Shown here piece by piece: positions 1 through 5,932 of a stretch of DNA of 32,581 bases; position 1 is the first letter of the stretch; every line of letters starts with the position of its first letter. Source of the DNA: Anaerolineales bacterium (GTDB lineage: Bacteria > Chloroflexota > Anaerolineae > Anaerolineales > DRMV01). A program made the position numbers and the translations under genes. Under the pieces are notes generated by a model. It ran no database searches, was not told the DNA's origin, and saw nothing but the letters and a program-made list of their open reading frames with translations. The stretch is from positions 1 through 32,581 of the forward strand of contig JALUDX010000141.1 in NCBI GenBank assembly GCA_027053355.1, read 5' to 3'.

Positions 1-1340
1 CCGGCGCGGTCAGCAATTCCTCTTCTGCCACGCCTTGTTTGGCGGCCAGGCTTTCCAGCCAGGCCAGGGCTTCGTCCGCGTCCGCGGGGGCAGCGGAGGG
101 CTCAGCCTCGGTTGCAGGGGCCTCGGCTTCCGCGGCCGCCCCGGCCAGCCAGTCGGGCAGGGGTTCTTCCTCGGCCGGGGCTTCTGCCGGTTCCGCGGCC
201 TCGGCTGCAGGGGCCTCGGCCTCCGCGGCGGCACCAGTCAGCCAGTCGGGCAGGGCTTCTTCTTCGGCCGGGGCTTCTGCCGGTTCCGCGGCCTCGGCTG
301 CAGGGGCTTCGGCCTGCACCCAGGCGGGCGGTTCGCTCTGCCGTTCTTCCGGCGCGGTCAGCAATTCCTCTTCCGCTGCGCCCTGTTTAGCGGCCAGGTT
401 TTCCAACCAGGCCATGGCTTCGTCCGCATCCGCGGGGGCAGCGGAGGGCTCAGCCTCGGCTGCAGGGGCCTCGGCCTCCGCGGCCGCCCCGGCCAGCCAG
501 TCGGGCAGGGCTTCTTCTTCGGCCGGGGTTTCTGCCGCCTCCACGGCCTCGGCTGCAGGGGCCTCGGCCTCCGCGGCCGCCCCGGCCAGCCAGTCGGGCA
601 GGGCTTCTTCCTCGGCCGGGGCTTCTGCCGGTTCCACGGCCTCGGCTGCAGGGGCCTCGGCCTCCGCGGCGGCACCGCCCAGCCAGTCGGGCAGAGGTTC
701 TTCCTCGGCCGGGGCTTCTGCCGGTTCCACGGCCTCGGTTGCAGGGGCCTCGGCTTCCGCGGCGGCACCGGCCAGCCAGTCGGGCAGAGGTTCTTCTTCG
801 GCCGGGGCTTCTGCCGGTTCCACGGCCTCGGTTGCAGGGGCTTCGGCTTCGGCCTGCACCCAGGCGGGCGGTTCGCTCTGCCGTTCTTCCGGCGCGGTCA
901 GCAATTCCTCTTCTGCCACGCCTTGTTTGGCGGCCAGGCTTTCCAGCCAGGCCAGGGCTTCGTCCGCGTCCGCGGGGGCAGCGGAGGGCTCAGCCTCGGT
1001 TGCAGGGGCCTCGGCCTCCGCGGCCACATCGGCCAGCCAGTCGGGCAGAGGTTCTTCCTCGGCCGGGGCTTCTGCCGGTTCCGCGGCCTCGGCTACAGGG
1101 GCTTCGGCTTCGGCCTGCACCCAGGCGGGCGGTTCGCTCTGCCGTTCTTCCGGCGCGGTCAGCAATTCCTCTTCTGCCACGCCTTGTTTGGCGGCCAGGC
1201 TTTCCAGCCAGGCCATGGCTTCGTCCGCGTCCGCGGGGGCAGCAGAGGGCTCGGCCTCGGCTGCGGGCGCTTCGGCTTCCGCGGCCGCCCCGGCCAGCCA
1301 GTCGGGCAGGGGCTCTTCGAAGGAGGCCTCAGGAGATCCC
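1..1340 (-). repeat. Nested in-frame repeat array inside the TPR protein gene
   Basis: A 93-bp unit (31 codons, carrying the LPDWL motif) recurs with GCCAGCCAGTCGGGCAG-type anchors at about 144, 237, 492, 585, 678, 771, 1032 and 1293. Spacing is exactly 93 bp within clusters. A longer segment encoding WLESLAAKQGVAEEELLTAP recurs with its CCGGCGCGGTCA anchor at 1, 349, 889 and 1150. The super-unit is 261 bp (87 codons). The other spacings, 540 and 348 bp, equal 261 plus three or one extra 93-bp units (the latter less 6 bp). All spacings are multiples of three, so copy number can change without a frameshift. Confidence 0.92.
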
Positions 1341-2452
1341 TCTTCCCCACCGGCAGCGGCCAATAGCGCGGCCAGGTCTTCATCGTAAGCCTCTTCGTCT
1401 GTCGCTTCCGGAGCCGTGGCGCCAGGTTCTTCCTGCTGGGCGATTTCTGGCGGCGCGATTTCTTGCAGCCAGTCGGGCAGTTCGGCCTCGGCCAAAGTTT
1501 CAGCCGCTTCCGGTTCGGCTTCGGCTACAGGCGCGCTTTCGGCCGCAGCGGCTTTGCTTTCCACCGGGGTATCGCTTTCCGCAGTGGGTTGTTCTTCATA
1601 CCAAGTGGGTAGCGCCTCGTCTTCCGCACCTTCCGCTTGCAAGGGCTCTTCGATGCCAAAGGCGGCCTCGGCCATCTCAGGCGACCAGAGCAACTGCTCT
1701 AACATGACCGCGTCATCGGGCACCTGGGCGACCGACAGCATTTCGGGGGTGCGGTAGGCTTCGTAAGGATCCAACGCCGCGAGGCGACGACGATATTTTT
1801 GGGCTTCTTCTGCTCGGTCTTCTTTTTCCAAAATTTCAGCCAGGATCTGATTGGCCTGATAGCAGTAGGGAAGTTTGCGCAACAACGTTGCTGCGGTATT
1901 GGCAGCCTCGGCCATCTGGCCGTCGCGGTAAAGGGCTTCGGCCAGCAGCGCCATTAGATCCGCGCGATGGGGTTCTTTGGCCAACGCAGCGCGCAGTTCG
2001 CCCACGGCCTGGGCATACAAACCGTTGCGGACGTACATGCGCGCCAACGCGCCGCGGGTAAGACGCAGGCGGGGCGGCGCCAGGCCCTCGGCTTTCTCGT
2101 ACAGCCGGCGCAGTTCTTCCTGAATGGCCGGATTGGCCGGTTGCACCTCGAAGGCGCGAGTCATGTGCCAAAGCGCGGTTTGGTCATCGCCCAAAGCCTC
2201 GTGGGCAACGCTGAGGGCCGCGTGGGCAATGAAGTCGTCGGGCACTGCGGCCAACACCCGGCGGAAAAGGTCGACGGCCTGCGGATAACGCTCGGCTTCC
2301 AGATAAGCCTTGCCCAACAGTCGGTAGGTGCCGACGTGCTTGGGGAAGGTTTCGAGGATATGTCGGCAATGGGCAATCGCCTCCGCGTATTGCTCTTCTT
2401 CGATCAAGCGGTCGATGTAGCGCTGATAAGCGCGTAAATTAATTTTGTCCAT
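1..2452 (-). CDS. TPR protein with LPDWL-type repeat tail (3' end outside window)
   Basis: The minus-strand frame is open from ATG 2452-2450 (MDKINLRAYQRYIDRLIEEE) to the window edge, at least 817 residues, with no stop. Residues about 1-230 are tetratricopeptide repeats, for example AIAHCRHILETFPKH followed by GTYRLLGKAYLEAERY. The rest is an Ala/Glu/Pro-rich acidic region. From about residue 370 it is a nested repeat array containing LPDWL, a WLESLAAKQG segment and PEERQSEPPAWV. No signal peptide or membrane segment is seen, so it is probably a cytoplasmic scaffold. A GGGAG-type ribosome site lies upstream of the ATG. The frame is the same at both ends (codon register checked), so the array has stayed in frame. 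Similar TPR proteins with PDWL repeats are, from memory, common in Anaerolineae. The molecular function is unknown. The opposite strand is also open for more than 440 codons in two frames, but only because the repeats lack stops there. Confidence 0.88.
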   Translation of the reverse strand, partial: MDKINLRAYQRYIDRLIEEEQYAEAIAHCRHILETFPKHVGTYRLLGKAYLEAERYPQAVDLFRRVLAAVPDDFIAHAALSVAHEALGDDQTALWHMTRAFEVQPANPAIQEELRRLYEKAEGLAPPRLRLTRGALARMYVRNGLYAQAVGELRAALAKEPHRADLMALLAEALYRDGQMAEAANTAATLLRKLPYCYQANQILAEILEKEDRAEEAQKYRRRLAALDPYEAYRTPEMLSVAQVPDDAVMLEQLLWSPEMAEAAFGIEEPLQAEGAEDEALPTWYEEQPTAESDTPVESKAAAAESAPVAEAEPEAAETLAEAELPDWLQEIAPPEIAQQEEPGATAPEATDEEAYDEDLAALLAAAGGEEGSPEASFEEPLPDWLAGAAAEAEAPAAEAEPSAAPADADEAMAWLESLAAKQGVAEEELLTAPEERQSEPPAWVQAEAEAPVAEAAEPAEAPAEEEPLPDWLADVAAEAEAPATEAEPSAAPADADEALAWLESLAAKQGVAEEELLTAPEERQSEPPAWVQAEAEAPATEAVEPAEAPAEEEPLPDWLAGAAAEAEAPATEAVEPAEAPAEEEPLPDWLGGAAAEAEAPAAEAVEPAEAPAEEEALPDWLAGAAAEAEAPAAEAVEAAETPAEEEALPDWLAGAAAEAEAPAAEAEPSAAPADADEAMAWLENLAAKQGAAEEELLTAPEERQSEPPAWVQAEAPAAEAAEPAEAPAEEEALPDWLTGAAAEAEAPAAEAAEPAEAPAEEEPLPDWLAGAAAEAEAPATEAEPSAAPADADEALAWLESLAAKQGVAEEELLTAP

Positions 2453-2474
2453 AATCCTGCTCTCCCTTTCCTTT

Positions 2475-2503
2475 AGTATGCCTTATATTTGCCAGAAAAG
2501 CAA
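2475..2503 (-). promoter_or_regulatory. Candidate promoter of the TPR gene
   Basis: On the minus strand TTGCTT (2503-2498) and CATACT (2480-2475) are 17 bp apart, each matching the sigma-70 consensus at four of six positions. They lie 23 bp upstream of the ATG. An alternative is TATAAG a few bases upstream. Modest support. Confidence 0.35.
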
Positions 2504-2514
2504 GGGCAAGTCAG

Positions 2515-2607
2515 GAATTTGTGCGCGGCCTGGAGGAACGCGGAGGCGCAGAGACGCCAAGGGCGCCAAGGGCACAAAGGACGCCAAGAAAAATTTTGTG
2601 TTTTCTG
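2515..2607. repeat. Fragment of the dispersed GCCAAGG/TTTTCTG repeat family
   Basis: This stretch has CGCGGAGGCGCAGAGACGCC, repeated GCCAAG units and a TTTTGTGTTTTCTGG end. The same vocabulary is found in the family-2 elements at 14985-15229 and 22076-22302. No ends or target duplication can be defined. A 14-bp sequence like the family-1 terminus, GTAATCACCTACCC, follows at 2608-2621, but no partner end was found. Confidence 0.5.
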
Positions 2608-2676
2608 GTAATCACCTACCCATCGTCGCCGCACACCAAAGCAAAACTGCTGACAGAGGCCACCACACAGGTCATT

Positions 2677-3122
2677 ACAACCATTCAGCCTTGAGAAAAT
2701 CGGCTGCGGATGACGCGGATGGCGACGGGATTCCCGCGGATTCTCGAGACGCCAGGCCGCTCAGCAACGGAAGTGAGCGTGGTGCTTCTCAGCGCAATCT
2801 GTGCTCATCTGTGAAATCTGGTAACTACCTACCCTGCGCCGAAAACGAGGTTGACAAGCAACATTCCAATAACTCCGCCATGCCATGAAACAACATTACA
2901 CCTTGCTCGCCCTCACCACTCCCCCAGAGCCGCTCCCTTCGCCTTCGCTCAGGGCGGCGGCTCAGCCCCCTCTCCTCTCCCAGTGGGAGAGGAGAGGGGG
3001 CGCGCAGCGGGGGTAAGGTGAGGGCGAAAAGCCACTGCAGCGCTTCTGGGTAATAATTACGAAATCTGTGAATGTTTTTCTGCGGAATCTGTGGTTTTCC
3101 CTCGCCGAGGCTGAGCGGTTAC
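2677..3122. mobile_element. Decayed family-2 element interrupted by a family-1 MITE
   Basis: The left part (ATTCAGCCTTGAGAAAAT, then GCGGATGACGCGGAT) matches the left end of the intact family-2 element at 22076. The right part ends GGCTGAGCGGTTAC, resembling the intact right end GCTGAACAGTTAC. A complete family-1 MITE (2821-3060) with its own target duplication sits between them. The 758-bp gap 2453-3210 therefore holds stacked repeats and no convincing gene. Confidence 0.5.
2821..3060 (+). mobile_element. Family-1 MITE, copy 1 (IS66-like ends, 8-bp duplication)
   Basis: This 240-bp non-coding element starts GTAACTACCTACCC and ends GGGTAATAATTAC (inverted, with one base lost). It is flanked by the perfect 8-bp direct repeat GAAATCTG at 2813-2820 and 3061-3068. 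Its centre is a long palindrome: a 17-bp perfect stem (2965-2981 with 2985-3001, loop AGT), inside a wider arm pairing CGCCCTCACC with GGTGAGGGCG. The other copies are at 10068-10284 and 30355-30595. GTAA termini with 8-bp duplications are the known hallmark of the IS66 family. No transposase is encoded here. Confidence 0.93.
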
Positions 3123-3146
3123 GTGTTTTCATTGCCGCCAAGGGCG

Positions 3147-3181
3147 CGAGAAAGAAACAGGCCGCGCCGGGCGCGGCCTGT
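3147..3181 (-). terminator. Rho-independent terminator of hppA
   Basis: The 10-bp stem ACAGGCCGCG/CGCGGCCTGT (3157-3181, loop CCGGG) is followed on the minus strand by TTTCTTTCT. It lies about 30 bp after the hppA stop codon. Confidence 0.82.
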
Positions 3182-3210
3182 GGGAAGTCGAGGGAAGGAA
3201 AACGCGGCGC

Positions 3211-5553
3211 TTAGTCGCCCACGCGCAGGGCATCTTCACTGCGGCGGCTGTACCAGATCGACCAGACTAACGCCACGAACAACACGGCAAAAGTGACCCA
3301 TGCGCCCAAGCCCCAGTGCGTCATCTGAGCGACCATGGGTGCCACGATCACGGCCACCAGGTTGACCACTTTGATCATCGGGTTGAGGGCCGGGCCGGCG
3401 GTGTCTTTCAAGGGGTCGCCCACGGTGTCGCCCACCACACTGGCTTTGTGGCGTTCAGAGCCTTTGCCCAAGTTGCGGGCCGGGTCGCGGGGCTCGTCTT
3501 CGATGGTCTTCTTGGCGTTGTCCCATGCGCCGCCGGCGTTGTTCATGAACACGGCCAGCAATTGGCCGGAGAGGATCAGGCCGGCCAAAAAGCCGCCCAA
3601 AGCCTCCACGCCCAGCCACATGCCCACCAACACGGGCGAGACCACGCCCATGGTAGCCAGGGCGATGAGTTCCTTTTGTGCGGCCGCGGTCGAAATGGCC
3701 ACCGGACGCTGATAATCGGGCTTGTTTTTGCCTTCCAGCAGGCCCAGTTCCCGGAATTGGCGTCGCACTTCGTTCACCATCAGCGAAGCCGCGCGCCGCA
3801 CGGCCTGGATGGCGTAGGCGGAGAACAGCATGGGCAGCGCGCCGCCGATGAGCATCCCGACGAACACTTCGGGCACGTTGATGCGGATGCCCAAGTTTTT
3901 CAAGAGCATGGCGCTGGAAATGCCTACCTGCTCCTGGGCTTTGCTGACATCCACCAAGTAAGAGCCAAACAAGGCCACCGCGGCAATCACTGCCGAGCCG
4001 ATGGCCACCCCTTTGGTGATAGCTTTGGTGGTGTTGCCCACCGCGTCCAGGTCGGCCATGATTTGCTGCGCTACCTGGGTTTCCTCGCCTTTCTCGTCTG
4101 CCCAAGCCATTTCGCCAATGCCGTTGGCGTTGTCGGCAATGGGGCCAAAGGAGTCCATGGCCACGTTGTTGCCGGTCAGAGTAAGCATCCCGATACCGGT
4201 GAGGGAGACGCCGTAGAGGATGTAGAAGACTTTTTCCACTTCCGTGGTGCCGGGGATGCCCTGGAAGATGAACACCGAGGCCATGATGGTGGCCGCGATA
4301 ACCAGAATAGCCCACACCGACGATTCAAAGCCCACGGCCAGGCCCTGCAGCAACAGGGTGGCGGAACCCGTGTCGGCCGATTTCTTGATTTCTTTCACAG
4401 GCTGGCTTTCGGGGCCGGTGAAGAAGTCGGTCAGCCGGTCGTTGGCAATAGCCAAAAGCACGCCCACGGCCACGGCCAACGGTGCGCGCCACCAGCCGCC
4501 GGGCAATTGCCCGTTCTGCATCGCATCCAGGTAATACCACCCTACCGCGAAGAACAACGCCGTAGAGATGGCCGCGGAGGAAAGGAAGCCCTTGAAGATG
4601 GCTTTCATCGCTGCGTCGCCGCCTTCCTCCGAGCCGCCTTTGACCAGGTAAGTGCCAACGATGGAAGAAAGCACGCCGATGCCCCGCACCAACAGGGGGT
4701 ACACGATCCAGGCCAGGCTATGGGTGAAGTGCCACAGCGCCAGGCCCAAAATCAACGCCGAGACGATGGTCACCTCGTAAGACTGGAAAATGTCGGCGGC
4801 CATGCCCGCGCAGTCGCCCACGTTGTCGCCCACCAGGTCGGCCACCACCGCGGGGTTGCGGGGGTCGTCTTCGGGGATGCCGGCTTCCACCTTCCCCACC
4901 AGGTCGGCGCCCACGTCGGCCGCTTTGGTGTAAATGCCACCGCCCACCCGCATGAACAGGGCGATCAGGGTGGCGCCAAAGCCAAAGCCCAGCAGGGCAT
5001 CGGGCGCGGCAATGCCGAAAATCATGAAGATGACCGTGCCGCCCAACAGCCCCAGGCCGTCGGTAAGCATCCCGGTGATGGTGCCCGCGCGGTAGGCAAT
5101 GCGCAGCGCGTCGCTAAAGGAGCGGCGAGCCGCCCAGGCCACCCGCACATTGCCTTCCACCGCCATGCGCATGCCGATTTGCCCCACCGCCAGAGAAAAT
5201 AGGGAGCCCAAAATAAAAGAGACCGCCCGGCCTAAGCCCATAATCAAGCGGACGGTCCCTTCTGGCATCCCGGCGAAGCGCTGCAGGGCCTCTTCGGATA
5301 CCGGCACGATGTACACCGAGAAGAAGAGCACCACAGTCAGCACCACGATGAAGGGCATGATGATTTTGGTCTGGCTGCTCAGGTAGGCCACCGCACCGTC
5401 ACGGATGGCCTCCCACACTTCTTGCATGGCTTTGGTGCCCTTTGCTTCGCGCAAAATTTGCTTGCGCAAGAAAAGCGCGTAGGCCAAACCGAGAATGGCG
5501 ATTCCCAAAATGGCCCAAATCATCAATTGCTCTGCGGGAGTTAGTAAACTCAT
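3211..5553 (-). CDS. hppA: Membrane-bound ion-translocating pyrophosphatase, K+-independent type
   Basis: 780 residues, about 16 hydrophobic segments. The protein hydrolyses cytoplasmic pyrophosphate and pumps protons (or Na+) across the membrane. Substrate-binding motifs are DVGADLVGKVE (213-223), followed by EDDPRNP and GDNVGDCAGMAAD (242-254), and a C-terminal KASVVGDTVGDPLKDTAGP stretch. The segment GNTTKAITKG (506-515) has Lys510 and Thr513. In the K+-dependent subfamily these positions are Ala and Gly, so this is predicted to be a K+-independent enzyme, usually a proton pump. The GDCAGMAAD form is also typical of that group. The start is supported by an AGGAGG ribosome site about 9 bases upstream. 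The gene is monocistronic, with its own promoter, leader hairpin and terminator. H+ versus Na+ specificity was not settled from sequence. Confidence 0.97.
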   Translation of the reverse strand: MSLLTPAEQLMIWAILGIAILGLAYALFLRKQILREAKGTKAMQEVWEAIRDGAVAYLSSQTKIIMPFIVVLTVVLFFSVYIVPVSEEALQRFAGMPEGTVRLIMGLGRAVSFILGSLFSLAVGQIGMRMAVEGNVRVAWAARRSFSDALRIAYRAGTITGMLTDGLGLLGGTVIFMIFGIAAPDALLGFGFGATLIALFMRVGGGIYTKAADVGADLVGKVEAGIPEDDPRNPAVVADLVGDNVGDCAGMAADIFQSYEVTIVSALILGLALWHFTHSLAWIVYPLLVRGIGVLSSIVGTYLVKGGSEEGGDAAMKAIFKGFLSSAAISTALFFAVGWYYLDAMQNGQLPGGWWRAPLAVAVGVLLAIANDRLTDFFTGPESQPVKEIKKSADTGSATLLLQGLAVGFESSVWAILVIAATIMASVFIFQGIPGTTEVEKVFYILYGVSLTGIGMLTLTGNNVAMDSFGPIADNANGIGEMAWADEKGEETQVAQQIMADLDAVGNTTKAITKGVAIGSAVIAAVALFGSYLVDVSKAQEQVGISSAMLLKNLGIRINVPEVFVGMLIGGALPMLFSAYAIQAVRRAASLMVNEVRRQFRELGLLEGKNKPDYQRPVAISTAAAQKELIALATMGVVSPVLVGMWLGVEALGGFLAGLILSGQLLAVFMNNAGGAWDNAKKTIEDEPRDPARNLGKGSERHKASVVGDTVGDPLKDTAGPALNPMIKVVNLVAVIVAPMVAQMTHWGLGAWVTFAVLFVALVWSIWYSRRSEDALRVGD

Positions 5554-5589
5554 GCGCCGTTGCCTCCTTCAAAAGTTTTTGACTTTGGG

Positions 5590-5632
5590 AAACAAAAAAA
5601 CCCTCCATGTTGTGAGAAATTGCACAACATGG
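5590..5632 (-). promoter_or_regulatory. hppA leader hairpin: operator or attenuator
   Basis: CCATGTTGTG (5605-5614) and CACAACATGG (5623-5632) form a perfect 10-bp inverted repeat around AGAAATTG. Read on the minus strand it lies at the very start of the predicted hppA transcript and is followed by AGGGTTTTTTTG, which makes it look like an intrinsic terminator. The core TGTG-N8-CACA also has the spacing of CRP/FNR-family operators. Either role (leader attenuation or repressor site at the start of transcription) is possible. Confidence 0.6.
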
Positions 5633-5640
5633 GCACTCCG

Positions 5641-5669
5641 ATTTTATAGGAGAGGGCTAAAAATGTCAA
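5641..5669 (-). promoter_or_regulatory. Strong sigma-70-type promoter of hppA
   Basis: On the minus strand a perfect TTGACA (5669-5664) is followed after 17 bp by TAAAAT (5646-5641, five of six). Transcription would begin around 5634, immediately before the inverted repeat at 5632-5605, leaving a leader of about 80 bases before the ATG. Confidence 0.75.
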
Positions 5670-5715
5670 GCAGTGGTAAGGCGGGCAAGCGAAAAAGGAC
5701 GAATTGTAAATGCAC

Positions 5716-5914
5716 GTGACTCAGCCTCAGCAAGGCGAAACGACAGATTACGCAGATTTCGCCAAAAAACATCCTCAGATTTCACAGATTGGCGACACGC
5801 TGCAATTCTTGGCCTGTTCGGCGTCCCAAAATGAGCGTCTTCATTCGCAATTCGCAATTCGCAATTCGTTCCCGCGCTCATCCGTGGCCTGCTTCCCCAA
5901 GGCTGAGCCGTTGC
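5716..5914. repeat. Decayed family-2-like element with ATTCGCA microrepeats
   Basis: The left end GTGACTCAGCCTCAGCAAGG and the right end CCAAGGCTGAGCCGTTGC are imperfect inverted repeats like the GTAAC-GTTCAGCC termini of the intact copy at 22076. The interior has CAGATTACGCAGAT-type motifs and 3.7 copies of the 7-bp unit ATTCGCA (5843-5868). The flanking 8-mers match only four of eight, so there is no convincing target duplication. It fills most of the gap between hppA and lon. Confidence 0.4.
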
Positions 5915-5932
5915 CTCTGCGCGATTTGTGGT

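Noticed and set aside
1-1340. Regularly spaced repeats resembling a CRISPR array
   Set aside because: The units are 93 and 261 bp, contiguous, in frame with a protein and without unique spacers.
35-1388. Two plus-strand reading frames of more than 440 codons over the repeat region
   Set aside because: They are antisense to the TPR protein gene. The encoded strings are Gly/Arg/Phe- or Ala/Ser-biased products of the 93-bp repeat and have no start context or family features.
2608-2678. 71-bp unit with GTAAT-ACCT ends
   Set aside because: The left end resembles family 1 and the right end is a weak complement, but no 8-bp duplication is present.
2445-2888. 147-codon plus-strand frame
   Set aside because: It consists of repeat fragments and runs into the family-1 MITE; low-complexity product.
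3316-5202. 628-codon plus-strand frame opposite hppA
   Set aside because: His/Gly/Ala-rich antisense shadow of the membrane pyrophosphatase with GC-rich codon bias.
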